Assembly (NCBI GenBank): GCA_963726665.1
Contig: CAVSDW010000012.1
Span: 1-64,000 of the forward strand
Source of the DNA: RPQJ01 sp963726665
GTDB lineage: Bacteria; Pseudomonadota; Gammaproteobacteria; Steroidobacterales; Steroidobacteraceae
Direction of reading: 5' to 3'
Length of the DNA stretch: 64,000 nucleotides
Below the pieces are notes generated by a model, which was given only the letters and a program-made list of their open reading frames with translations, was not told where the DNA came from and searched no databases. Positions 1-9,067 of the stretch are shown here, one piece after another. The first letter of the stretch is position 1. Each line of letters opens with the position of its first letter. The translations under genes were made by a program, and so were the position numbers.

Positions 1-609
1 CGAACAGCGGCAGCAGCACCAGCACCGGCCGCAGCGCAAGAATGCCGCGTTCCCAGACGTGCCCTCGATCCGCGGCGCGTTGGGCAGGCCAGGAAATACG
101 CCGCCGGGCACCGCGGCGAAGGCGACCCAGAGGACGGGGAACATGGCGAGCGCACACTGCGACATGCCTTTCGCGAACTCGACGCCCGTATCCAACGAGT
201 TCTCCCCGAACGCCGGAACGAGCGTGATACCGACGATCACGATCATGGCGTTCAGGCCCGTGATCTTGCCCTCGGCCTGCAGGTAGAAGTTGATGAACAG
301 GATCAGCCCGACCACGGTGAAGCCGAACAGCTGATGGCTGTGCAGCGGCAGCATCAGCACCGCGCCGAGGCCGGCGAAGGCAATGAGCTTGGTGGTGATC
401 CACAGCGCGTAGCGCAGCGACGGCGCCGAGGGGATGGGCAAGGCCAGGAACGGGATCACCAGCGCCGGCAACAGGAACGAGAAGGGCCAGTTGACGTAGG
501 TGCAGTAGGCGGTCGCCAGCGTCACGCCGATCGTGAAGCGCAGGATGCGGCGCGCCCTGGGGTTGTCCAGCGCCCGCGCTACTGTCGTAACGGCAGGCTC
601 AGTAGGCAT
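1..609 (-). CDS. DUF2955 family inner-membrane protein, C-terminally cut by window edge, frame break
   Basis: Multi-spanning membrane protein, probably the inner-membrane part of a HlyD-type exporter. The ATG at 609 overlaps the stop of the upstream HlyD gene, so the two are translationally coupled. The frame reads MPTEPAVTTVARALDNPRAR and then several hydrophobic segments. It stays sensible down to about position 115. Beyond that the hydrophobic sequence continues in another frame (ILALRPVLVLLPLF), so there is a one-base break between about 50 and 115. Family assignment rests on the hydrophobic pattern and on the HlyD partner; DUF2955 proteins typically sit beside HlyD and resemble AaeB/FUSC aromatic-acid exporters. 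Substrate unknown. Confidence 0.7.
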   Translation of the reverse strand, partial: MPTEPAVTTVARALDNPRARRILRFTIGVTLATAYCTYVNWPFSFLLPALVIPFLALPIPSAPSLRYALWITTKLIAFAGLGAVLMLPLHSHQLFGFTVVGLILFINFYLQAEGKITGLNAMIVIVGITLVPAFGENSLDTGVEFAKGMSQCALAMFPVLWVAFAAVPGGVFPGLPNAPRIEGTSGNAAFLRCGRCWCCCRCS

Positions 610-1768
610 ACGACATGATGCCGCTCAGCCAGCTCAGGAACCGGCCGAAGGCGTTCAGGATCGGGTGCTTGCCGGTGTAGACCAGCACGCTGACCTGACT
701 GCCGACGCGCGCGCCGAGTTGCGTGGCCTCGTCTGGATTCTCGAAATCGATCAGCACCGGGAAGCGTTGCGCGTTGCGCAGCCAGTCGCGCGCGTTCTGC
801 ACCGTGGGCAGACCGCCTGGCTTGGACGTGGATTCGGCGCCCGCGACGCCGTAGGTGATGCTGCGCACCTTCCCACGCAGCACCTTGTCGGGCCACACGT
901 CCAGCACCAGGTCGACGGCATTGCCCGGCTTGATGTGGCCGATGTTGTTCTCGGTCAGGTTCGCCTCGACCCACATCTGGTGAACGGCGACGAAGGTCAT
1001 GAGCGGCTGCCCCGTCGCCGCAAAGTTGCCGACATCGACCCGCAGGTCGGTCACGAGGCCGTCGTTCGGCGCGACGAGCCGCGTGTACTGCAGGTCGAGC
1101 GTCGCCTTGTCCAGGGCCGCGCGCGCGGCGAGCAATTCCGGGTTCCTGTCGTTGCGCGGCCCGAGCGCTTCCACAGCCTTCTGCAGGTTGGCCTTTGCCG
1201 CAGCCACCTGGGCCTCGGACTCACTGCGCGAAGCGGTGGCCGACTCGAGCAGGCGCTGCGAGATTGCGCCGGGCATCTCCGCCTCGATGCGCTGCAGGCG
1301 AGCTTCATTCTGCGTGGCCCTGACCAGGGCCGCCTTCGCGGCGTCCAGCGAGGCCTTGGCCGCATCCACTGTCGAGCTGGAAACCTTCAGGTTCTGCTCG
1401 GTCAGTGCCAATTGGGCTTCGGCCGCGGCGACCGCCAGCTCGTAGCGGGCGGGGTCGATCTGCGCCAGCAGCTGCCCTTTCTTCACGGCCTGGTTGGTGC
1501 GCACGTCGACCGTGAGAATTTCTCCGGCCACCTGAGGTGCGATCGGCACCACGAAGGCGTTCACTCGCGCCTGCGTAGTGAACGGGGTATATCGATCGGC
1601 AGCCATGTACCAAGCGAGCAGGAACAGACAAAACGCGCCGAAGATCAGCACCCACTTGCGCACCGGGTCCATTCGCGTCGGGGCGGGCGCGCTTGCGGCG
1701 GCGGGCGCCTTTTCCGGCTGCCTTGCCGGCTCCTGCCCCGCCTGCGGAGACTGCTGCTGCTCGCTCAT
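599..1768 (-). CDS. HlyD family secretion / efflux periplasmic adaptor protein
   Basis: Membrane-fusion protein of 389 residues linking an inner-membrane exporter to an outer-membrane factor. A proline/alanine-rich cytoplasmic tail (1-37) precedes one transmembrane segment (about 38-56). Next come a biotinyl-lipoyl-like half-motif (PQVAGEILTVDVRTNQAVKK), a long alanine-rich coiled-coil hairpin (about 110-210), the second lipoyl half (LVAPNDGLVTDLRVDVGNFA) and a beta-barrel region. This is the EmrA/AaeA layout. It lies 28 bp after the NodT gene and overlaps the DUF2955 gene, so the three probably form one tripartite pump. Confidence 0.92.
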   Translation of the reverse strand: MSEQQQSPQAGQEPARQPEKAPAAASAPAPTRMDPVRKWVLIFGAFCLFLLAWYMAADRYTPFTTQARVNAFVVPIAPQVAGEILTVDVRTNQAVKKGQLLAQIDPARYELAVAAAEAQLALTEQNLKVSSSTVDAAKASLDAAKAALVRATQNEARLQRIEAEMPGAISQRLLESATASRSESEAQVAAAKANLQKAVEALGPRNDRNPELLAARAALDKATLDLQYTRLVAPNDGLVTDLRVDVGNFAATGQPLMTFVAVHQMWVEANLTENNIGHIKPGNAVDLVLDVWPDKVLRGKVRSITYGVAGAESTSKPGGLPTVQNARDWLRNAQRFPVLIDFENPDEATQLGARVGSQVSVLVYTGKHPILNAFGRFLSWLSGIMSYAY

Positions 1769-1796
1769 TGCTCGTCTACTCCCGAAATCACACGGT

Positions 1797-3386
1797 TTAC
1801 CTGTCCGGCAGCGGCCATTCGCCGTCCTGGCCTTTCAGTGGCGGCTCGGTCGCCGACGGATCCAGCAGATCGCCCCAGTTCACGCGCTGGCGCATTTCAT
1901 CCCGGGTTGCCTCGTCCACGAATCCCTGGCCCGGGCGACTCTCCCAGCCACCGCCCAGCGCCCGATAGATCCCGATCGCACTGCTCACCGTCGTGCTGTG
2001 TGCCGCGACGACCTGCCGCTGCACTTGCAACAGCGCGCCCTGGGCGTCCAGTACCCGCTGGAAATCGGACAGGCCTTCCTTGTAACCGAGGTTTGCCAGC
2101 GTCAGCGAACGCCGGGCGGACGCTTCGGCCGCGTCGAGAATGCGCTGCTGCTCGCGGCTGTTGAGGTACGCGACCATCCCGTCCTCCACCTCCTTCATCG
2201 CGCGGAGGACGGTGTCCTGGTAGTTCACCAGGAGCTGCTGGAGCCTGGCATCCTGGACCCGGACGTTGTTGGTGATACGACCGTAATTGAGCACGTTCCA
2301 GCTGAAGTACGGCCCGCCGAAGAAGGTCACCGAGTTGGCATTGAAAAGCTGGCCGATGCCGCTGTCGCCGGTCCGCGTGGTGTCGGTCTGGTCCGCGGCC
2401 ACGACGCCGAAGAAGCCGGTCAGCCCGAAGCTGGGATACAGATCAGCTTCGGCTACGCCCACCGCCGCGCTCTGTGCCGCCGCCGCGAATTCGGCCTGGC
2501 GAACATCGGGACGCCGCCGCAACAGGTCGGCGGGAGCGCCCGCGGCCATGGTCCGCGGCGGTGTGGGTATGACGCCCGGCTGTGAACCGAGAATCTCCTC
2601 GACGCCTCCGGGTGGCCGGCCGAGCAGCGTGCTGAGCGCGTTACGGGCCTGCTGCAGGCCCGTCTCCAGTGGCGGGATCGACGCCTGGGTCCCCAGTAAT
2701 TGCGTGCGCGCCTGCAGCACGTCGAGCTCCCCGACGTCGCCTCCACGGAACCGGGCCTCGGTGATCTGAAGACCGCGCTCCTGGAGCGCTACGTTCTCGC
2801 GCGCGACCCGCAGCTGCTCCTCCGCGCTGCGGATCGCGACATAGGTGTCCGCCACCTGGGCGACCAGCAGCACCAGGGTGTTGTCGTAGGCAGCGATGTT
2901 GGCCAGCAGGTTGGCGTCGGAGGACTCGATCGCGCGCCTGAACTTGCCCCAGAAATCGAGCTCCCAGGAGACGCTGGCGCCGACGTTGTACTCCCAGAAC
3001 TCCAGGTCCCCGGCCCTGGTATTCGCCGCGTTCTCGCTGGCGGAGGTAACGCTCGCGCCGCCGTTCAGCTGCTGGACCTGGGGGTAGAGGTAGCCTATCG
3101 CGATGCCGAGTTGTGCCCGCGCCTGCAGCACGCGCAATCCTGCGATCTTGAGGTTGTTGTTCTCCTGGTAGGCCGTCTCGACCAGCGTGGTCAGCACCGG
3201 GTCGCCGAACGCCTCCCACCATCGGACCCGCTCGTCCGGCGCTCGCGTGAGAACCTTGCCGTCCGGCCCCTGCCACTGCTGGAGCGCGGGTGCCGTGGGC
3301 GCCACGAAGTCCGGCCCCACGGTCGTGCAGCCGGCGACCGCCACACCCAATGCAAGCCAACAGCCACGTTGCCAGGAACAGCGCAT
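1797..3386 (-). CDS. NodT family outer-membrane factor lipoprotein (TolC-like)
   Basis: Outer-membrane channel of a tripartite efflux system, 529 residues from the ATG at 3386. It begins with its own lipoprotein signal (LALGVAVAGC, then TTVGPDF), the usual start of NodT/OprM proteins. Two TolC-type repeats with long coiled-coil helices follow. In the written sequence its frame is open upstream into the patatin gene, giving a 1022-residue continuous frame (1797-4865). The internal lipobox, and a TAA that overlaps this ATG in the next frame (3388-3386), argue that these are two separate genes merged by a small indel. It is followed by the HlyD adaptor. Confidence 0.9.
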   Translation of the reverse strand: MRCSWQRGCWLALGVAVAGCTTVGPDFVAPTAPALQQWQGPDGKVLTRAPDERVRWWEAFGDPVLTTLVETAYQENNNLKIAGLRVLQARAQLGIAIGYLYPQVQQLNGGASVTSASENAANTRAGDLEFWEYNVGASVSWELDFWGKFRRAIESSDANLLANIAAYDNTLVLLVAQVADTYVAIRSAEEQLRVARENVALQERGLQITEARFRGGDVGELDVLQARTQLLGTQASIPPLETGLQQARNALSTLLGRPPGGVEEILGSQPGVIPTPPRTMAAGAPADLLRRRPDVRQAEFAAAAQSAAVGVAEADLYPSFGLTGFFGVVAADQTDTTRTGDSGIGQLFNANSVTFFGGPYFSWNVLNYGRITNNVRVQDARLQQLLVNYQDTVLRAMKEVEDGMVAYLNSREQQRILDAAEASARRSLTLANLGYKEGLSDFQRVLDAQGALLQVQRQVVAAHSTTVSSAIGIYRALGGGWESRPGQGFVDEATRDEMRQRVNWGDLLDPSATEPPLKGQDGEWPLPDR

Positions 3387-4865
3387 TACTTCGGCTCCGC
3401 CGCGGCGCTCCGATGGTCCAGGCACGATCGTCGCGCCGGTGTCCTTCAGCAGCCGCTGAAACTCCGGCGACGCCATGATGATCGTTCCGGCAGCGGCACG
3501 CAGACGGTCCACGGCTTCGGCGGGCAGCGTGAAGCTCGTCGGCAGGTTCTTCAGGTAGTCCGCTTCCGCCGTGTCCTTCAACGCCGCGAACGAGACGTCG
3601 ATGACATAGATCTCCGCGTCCGGGCTGTCCAACAGGGCAGCAATCGCCGGATCCGTGTTGGCCGCGAAAGCAGCCGACTGCCGGACCTTGCTCAGGCCGC
3701 GCCAGCGCGCCGCCCAGTCCTTGAGCAGCTCCACCGATTCGTACGAATAGTGTTCGATCGGAACGCTCGAGGCCTGCGACAACTGGGCTACGGCGCCTGG
3801 CGGCCTCTCCATCTTCTCCCAGACCCTCTCGTGCTCGGTCGCGGAATTGACGACGAAGACCGCCATCCTGCGAACCTTGTCCAGCAGGCCCGGCGCGCCG
3901 ATTCGGTGTTGCGATTCCCACAGCGCCACGATGTCCAGCACGCTGCGCATGCCGAGGTTGTCCGATACGCCACCGTCCACGAGATGGAGGTACGGGCGCG
4001 TGGCACCGTCGCCGAAGGCGATCCGTTCGTCGATGTCACGCTTGGCGCGCGAAACCGTCTGCGAGGGACCCTCGGGGCCCGACAGAAACTGGAGCCACGA
4101 CGGCACCACGTAGTTGCAGGTGCCTCCGTAGTTGTTGATCGTCACGGGCGTCAGCACGACCGGAACCGCCGAGGAAGCCGCGGCGGCACGCGACAGCGGC
4201 ACGGCGTCGAGGTTCGAGCAGATCGGGTCGAACACGTCCTGGTCGAAGACCAGACGCGCCCCGTTTGCTACGTCGGTGGCAGAAGCCAGGATCAGCGGGC
4301 CGTCGCCCCGATCAAGGTCGGCGTAGGTCGCGCCGTTGAACAGGATCTCGTCATAGTAATTCTCGGCCAGTTCCGAACGGCCCCAGTACGGCGACCAGAG
4401 CCTTGGCCAGTAGACGGGATTGAGAGTGCGGGCGATGAGCGCGCCCTGCACGTCGCGCTTCAGGAAGCGCTGCTCGTAGTCGGTGAACAGCTTATCGCCG
4501 TACAGGCCGTATGCGAGCGCGGTGAAGCTGCCGCCCGACACCCCGGTGATGACTCCGACTGCGTCGAGCAGGGGGATGGTGTCGCCTGTGGCTCTCTTTA
4601 TGTCGGTATCACGGAGGAACTCCAGCACTCCGTACGAAAAAGCCGCCGCGCGCGTGCCACCACCCGAAAACGCAAGAATGACCAGGTTGTCCTGGACCTT
4701 GAAGTGCGCCTGGCGAGTCGCGAAGCGGTAGCCAGTCGCCGGGTCGGCCTGCGTGATCGGCGGATTGACCGGCCGCGTCGCGCAACCGCCGACGGCCAGC
4801 AGGGCGACCACTACCAGCAGCCCGAGCCCCGGGCTGCGGCGAAGATCCTCGGACAGCGAGGTCAT
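3386..4865 (-). CDS. Patatin-like phospholipase lipoprotein
   Basis: Predicted lipid acyl hydrolase anchored as a lipoprotein. The signal ends at a lipobox with Cys28 (LLAVGGC). The patatin features are in order: a glycine-rich oxyanion loop (FSGGGTRAAAFSYG, about 67-80), the nucleophile elbow GVSGGS with Ser110, and the catalytic Asp in VDGGVSDNLG (Asp297). A Ser-Asp dyad is therefore present. The last residues run straight into the NodT gene. The neighbouring frame gives a short tail ending in TAA at 3388-3386, so a one-base indel near 3395-3430 is likely. Placement at the head of an efflux operon is unusual; whether it serves the pump or membrane lipid turnover is unknown. Confidence 0.88.
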
Positions 4866-4869
4866 GCGC

Positions 4870-5313
4870 TCACTCCCCTGCGAGGTAAGAGTCGCCCCGG
4901 TGTCTCGCGACGTACACCCTGCTCACGAAGGCGAAGAACAATGCGGTGGAAAGACCGCACATCAGGCCACCTATCACGCCCTCAACCGGGCCGAGCATGC
5001 GCCACTCAATCGGCAGAACGAGATCGCCATATCCCACGGTAGCGTAAGTGACTCCCGAGAAATAGAGCGACGACTCGAGCGTGGGCAGGCATCCCGCCCA
5101 GTAGTAAAAGAAGGCCCAGAATGCGATCTCCGCCGCCTGCACGGCGCACAGTGCCCAGGTCACGCCGATCAGCAGCCGGGTCACCGACCACAGCCCCATG
5201 GGCGGCTGGGCGAGCCCCGGGAGGAAATACTTGAGCAGCGCGGCGAGTCCGACCGCATGGAACGCAACCGTGACCGACACCAGAGCGAGCGCAATGAGAA
5301 CAGTGGTGAGCAT
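4870..5313 (-). CDS. Two-TM potassium channel family protein
   Basis: Small ion channel of 147 residues with hydrophobic segments at about 1-30 and 45-72, a pore loop, and a C-terminal helix at about 105-130. The K+ selectivity filter TVGYGD is intact at about 92-97 (YATVGYGDLVLP), as in Ion_trans_2 channels. No RCK/TrkA_N regulatory domain follows, so gating is not obvious. It lies 4 bp upstream of the patatin gene on the same strand and is probably cotranscribed with the patatin-NodT-HlyD operon. Confidence 0.88.
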   Translation of the reverse strand: MLTTVLIALALVSVTVAFHAVGLAALLKYFLPGLAQPPMGLWSVTRLLIGVTWALCAVQAAEIAFWAFFYYWAGCLPTLESSLYFSGVTYATVGYGDLVLPIEWRMLGPVEGVIGGLMCGLSTALFFAFVSRVYVARHRGDSYLAGE

Positions 5314-5402
5314 GGCTACACGAGCGCCTACGCGAGGAAGCGTACCTTCACTGACCGACCGAGACCATCCGCCGGCCCCGGTCGATCAGGTCAGCCAGCG
5401 TA

Positions 5403-6440
5403 TCAGTACTCGTAGAACATCTTCTGGATTTTCAGCGGGTCGGTCGTCTTCGTCAGCGCCAGTTGCAGCAGGACGCGCGACTTCGGCGGGTTCAGTTCGC
5501 CCGAAGCGACGAAGCCCATCTCATCGTCGTTGACCTCGTTGTTTCGCAGCGTGAGGCCCATCGGCAGGCGCGTGCTGCGTACGACCACGATGCCCTGCTT
5601 CGCAACCTTCTTCAGCGCTTCCAGCGCCGGGGTCGTCATGTTGCCGTCGCCGACGCCGGCCACGACGATGCCCTTGGCGCCATTGTTGACCGCCGCAGTG
5701 ATCAGGTCGGCGCTCATGTTTGCGTGAGCGTAGATGATGTCGACGCGCGGCAGCTTGTCGAGGCCGTCCACCGAGAACTCCGTGGCCGCACCGACTTTCT
5801 TGTCCATCGGCTCGAACCACTCGACCTTGCCCGTGTGCACGAGGCCCGCCGGCCCGCGGTTCAGGCTATGGAACGTCTGGACGCTGGTCGTATCGGTCTT
5901 CACGACGTTACGTGCGTAGTGAAACTCGTCGTTCAACTCGACCAGCGTGCCCTTCCCTTTCGCCCGAGGGTCTGCGGCGATCGCGACACCGTTATAGATG
6001 TTGGCCGGGCCATCCGCGCTGATCGCAGTCGCGGGCCGCATCGAACCGACCATCACCACCGGCTTGTCGCTCTTGACGACGAGCGTGAGGAAGTAGCTCG
6101 TCTCTTCCAGCGTGTCCGTACCGTGCGTGATGAGCACCCCATCCACGTCGGCGGAGGCCAGCGATTCATTGACCCGCCTCGCCAGCTTGAGCCAGATCTC
6201 GTCGTTCATGTCCTGGCTGCCGATGTTCGCCACCTGCTCGCCGGTGATGACCGCCAGCTTGCCCAGGTTAGGTACGGCGCTGATCAGGGCATTCACGTCG
6301 TAGGCGCCCGACTTGTACCCGTAGTCGGTCGCGCTCGCCTGGGCTCCCGCGATCGTACCGCCCGTAGCCAGGACGCGGATCCTCGGAAGGTCGGCGGCCT
6401 CGCTGACCGCGAAGCTGCCGACCGCAAGGACCGCAGCCAT
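5403..6440 (-). CDS. Type II L-asparaginase (periplasmic)
   Basis: Hydrolyses asparagine (often glutamine too) to aspartate and ammonia. About 345 residues, the normal length for the family. Both catalytic threonine motifs are present: LATGGTIAG near the N-terminus and ITHGTDTLEET in the middle. The hydrophobic start (AAVLAVGSFAVSEAA) is a signal peptide, so the enzyme is probably periplasmic (AnsB type). The ATG at 6440 has no convincing ribosome-binding site and gives a signal without positive residues. The frame is open upstream (RARITRPRVLAIT), so a non-ATG start near 6465-6480 is possible. It is third in an operon with porin and glutaminase. Confidence 0.92.
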   Translation of the reverse strand: MAAVLAVGSFAVSEAADLPRIRVLATGGTIAGAQASATDYGYKSGAYDVNALISAVPNLGKLAVITGEQVANIGSQDMNDEIWLKLARRVNESLASADVDGVLITHGTDTLEETSYFLTLVVKSDKPVVMVGSMRPATAISADGPANIYNGVAIAADPRAKGKGTLVELNDEFHYARNVVKTDTTSVQTFHSLNRGPAGLVHTGKVEWFEPMDKKVGAATEFSVDGLDKLPRVDIIYAHANMSADLITAAVNNGAKGIVVAGVGDGNMTTPALEALKKVAKQGIVVVRSTRLPMGLTLRNNEVNDDEMGFVASGELNPPKSRVLLQLALTKTTDPLKIQKMFYEY

Positions 6441-6577
6441 GGTAATTGCCAGAACTCTCGGTCTAGTGATGCGCGCCCTGCCTGGCGACGGCCCTGCCTC
6501 GCTCCGAAAATCTCCGCGCCTGCGACATGCTCGTCTTGGCCAAAGCCGTCTCGATGCCCGGCTTGCCCCCGGAAGCC

Positions 6578-7634
6578 TCACCTCTTCGCGGCCACGGGCA
6601 AAACGGCATACGGGTTGCCGCCCAGCGCGTTCGAGACCGCGGCAATGGTCTTCTGTGCCTTGACGCTGTTTCCCGCCGCATCCAACGGCGGCGAAATCAC
6701 GGCGATGCCGAACTTGCCCGGCGATACCGCGATGATGCCGCCACCCGACGCCGCTCTTGCCGGGCAGCCCCGTGGTGTACAGCCACTTGCCGGAATCGTC
6801 GTACAGGCCGGCGGTCGCCATGACCGCTAGCACGTTGGGCACGTACTTCGACTGGAGCACGGACTTGCCGGTCACCGGGTTCGTTCCGCCGTTGGCCAGC
6901 GTGGCTGCCATCGTTGCCAGATCCTTCGCGTTGACACTCACCGCACACTGCTCGGTATAGATGTCCGTCGCGCGCAGGGGATCCGACTTGATGTGGCCGT
7001 AGGCGTACATCAGCATCGCGATCGCCTGGTTGCGCTGGTTGGTGTCGGCCTCCGACTTGAAGACCTCCTGGTTCACGCCGAGTTGTCGGCCGGCAAAATC
7101 GCTGTAGTAGCCCAGGATCTTGTTCCAGATCTCGTCGCGCGAGCTACCAGAGACCATGCTCGTCGCCGTGATGGCGCCCGGGTTCACCATGGCGTTCATC
7201 TCCGCGCCCTTGTATTGCTCCACGGCGTTGATGGAATTGAACACCTGGCCGGTCGCGTCCACGCCCATGTTGTTCTCGATCGCAGCCGCTCCCTGCTCCT
7301 CCACCACCTTGGCCATCGTGAACACCTTGGAGATCGACTGGATCGACACCTCCGAGCTCACGTCGCCCTTGGTATAGACACGACCGTCCGTGGTCACCAG
7401 TACGATCCCGTAGATGTTCGGATCGACCTCGGCGAGCGCCGGGATGTAATCCGCGTTCTTGCCCTCCTTGAGGTCCTTGAATTGCGCGTAGGCAGAATCG
7501 AGCGCGGCCTGGATGCTCGCCGGCGACAGCGAATCGGCCTTGGCGGCCGTGCGGGCCAGCGCAGGAGTAACGACTGTCGACAGCGCCACCGCCGTCACGG
7601 CGGCCGCGAGAGCAGCGAAATGATTGATTCTCAT
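6578..7634 (-). CDS. glsA: Glutaminase A with signal peptide; frame break near 6742
   Basis: Serine-dependent glutaminase converting glutamine to glutamate and ammonia. The beta-lactamase-like SxxK active site is Ser100-Lys103 (SIQSISKVFTMAKV). A signal peptide (1-28, ending TPALA) makes this copy periplasmic, unlike most cytoplasmic GlsA proteins. After KSGVG the expected glycine-rich sequence continues in the next frame (GGIIAVSPGKFGIAVISPPL) to a stop at 6578. One G appears to be missing near 6742. As written, the frame instead runs on into the asparaginase gene. The start at 7634 is preceded by GACGAGGA. It lies 19 bp downstream of the porin gene. Confidence 0.9.
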
Positions 7635-7653
7635 GATGTCCTCGTCTCCCTGA

Positions 7654-8891
7654 TCAGAATGACTTGTCCCAGCTGTATTTCACGGAGAACTGCACCCGCA
7701 CGTCATCCTGGGTGTCGCCGTGGAATTCTTCGAGGTCGCCCCACAATACCTCGCCGCCTACCATCACGTTCGGCACCGGCGTGTACAGCAGGTTCGCCGA
7801 CGTGTACTGGCCGCTTCTTGTACGTGCCCGGGGTCTGCAGGTTCGTATTGTCCACGTAGGTGGTGCTGTAGCCGAACGACGTGGAGAACTTCTCGTTCCA
7901 GTAGTGATCGTAGTAGGCGACGATGCCGGTGAGCGGGATGGCCTTGGCATGGGCATTTCCGGGATCCGTCTCGGTCGGCAGCCGTCCTTCCGGCGCCATG
8001 TCCATGCCACCGTCGTTCATGTAGCTCGCGATGCCATCACCGTAGACGAACTGCAGCAGGATCTTGTCCTTCTTGAACACGTTGATGCTGCCGCTCAGGT
8101 TCACGCCCCAGCCGGTGACGCTGCCCTTCGGCTTGTTGTTCGGCGTTCCCTTGGTGTCGTAGCCGAGGTCACGCAGGATGCCTGCGACCTGGACGTGACC
8201 CCAGTCCCCCGACGTGTTCCAGTGCGCCGCAAGGTTCGGCACCTTCTCGTCGCCCTGGATGTTTTCGCCCAGTGCCGGGTCGAACTCGCGGATCTGTCCG
8301 GGGTCGACGTCGTTGCTCGGTTCCTCGATGCCGATTGCGAAGGAACTGTGCTCGGTCTTCCACGGCGTCCAGCGGATCTGCACATTGCGCCAGAACACCA
8401 TGCCGTCCGGTCCCCAGTAATCGATCACGTTCGGGAAGACGTCGATGTCCATGAAGATGCTGTTGGTCTGGCCAGCCAGCAGCGAGCCCCATTCGCCATA
8501 CGCGTGGCGCAGCCGGAACGTCGTCTGCCCGGCATCGGACCCGACGCCGAAAAGGTCGAATTCGAACTTGAAGCTGATCGGAGAGTATCCGTCGGCGGTC
8601 GGCATCGTGCCCTTGACGCCGAAGCGGCTCTGCTTGACGGACACGCTCGCCTGGCCGTCGCTGCCGTACTCACCCTCCGGGTTGGCGATCTTGGACGGGC
8701 GATACGCATCGTCCCAGTCCGGATTCATGCGCCCGAAATCGTAGATCGCGTCCGCCTGGGCGAAGCCGTAGATCTCGAAGGCCTTGTCCGAGTCGGCGGC
8801 ATGTGCGGCCGCAGCGGCGCATACAGAAAGCAGCGCAATGCTGCCTGCCTGCCCGAGTAGTCGCGATCCGGTCCTGGTAATGCTCGCCATG
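7654..8891 (-). CDS. DcaP-like trimeric outer-membrane porin; frame break near 7815
   Basis: Outer-membrane beta-barrel of about 410 residues. Its signal peptide ends at AAAAAHA, followed by the start EIYGFAQADAIYDFG that is characteristic of DcaP-like porins. Amphipathic strands run throughout. After TPGTYKK the barrel continues in another frame (SGQYTSANLLYTPVPNVMVG) to a normal C-terminus ending in phenylalanine (KYSWDKSF), so there is an indel near 7815. The ATG at 8891 follows CAGGAGA; frames open further upstream lack this site. Known DcaP proteins pass dicarboxylates. Linkage to glutaminase and asparaginase suggests uptake of amides or their acidic products, which is inference. Confidence 0.85.
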
Positions 8892-9031
8892 CTGGGTCTC
8901 CTGATCCAAAGGAATCGCAGTTCCGGCCGCCGTATGGCGAACGCCCGCGTTGTGGGCAAGGGTACGCGGCCCCCAATCGCGCGACCCGTAGCCTATTTCG
9001 ATAACGCATACGTGGCTATACCTATTCGCAA

Positions 9032-9048
9032 CCGGCGCGAGGCGCCGG
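9032..9048 (-). terminator. GC-rich hairpin downstream of the AraC-type gene
   Basis: Perfect 7-bp stem (CCGGCGC/GCGCCGG) with a 3-nt loop, 20 bp past the stop of the AraC-type regulator. It lacks a clear U-run, so it is a weak terminator candidate. The rest of 8892-9067, upstream of the porin gene, shows no convincing promoter. Confidence 0.35.
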
Positions 9049-9067
9049 CCGACGGTCCGGCCAGCCT

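Noticed and set aside
1797..4865. True patatin-NodT fusion protein
   Set aside because: An internal lipobox at the junction and an overlapping TAATG in the next frame fit two genes merged by an indel better than a functional fusion.
2700..5042. Long plus-strand open frame opposite the patatin/NodT genes
   Set aside because: Low-complexity Arg/Gly/Asp composition and no recognisable fold; the opposite strand carries lipoboxes and catalytic motifs.
5403..7634. Glutaminase-asparaginase fusion protein
   Set aside because: The stretch between the domains is arginine-rich frame-shifted sequence; the correct GlsA C-terminus and stop (6578) lie in the next frame.
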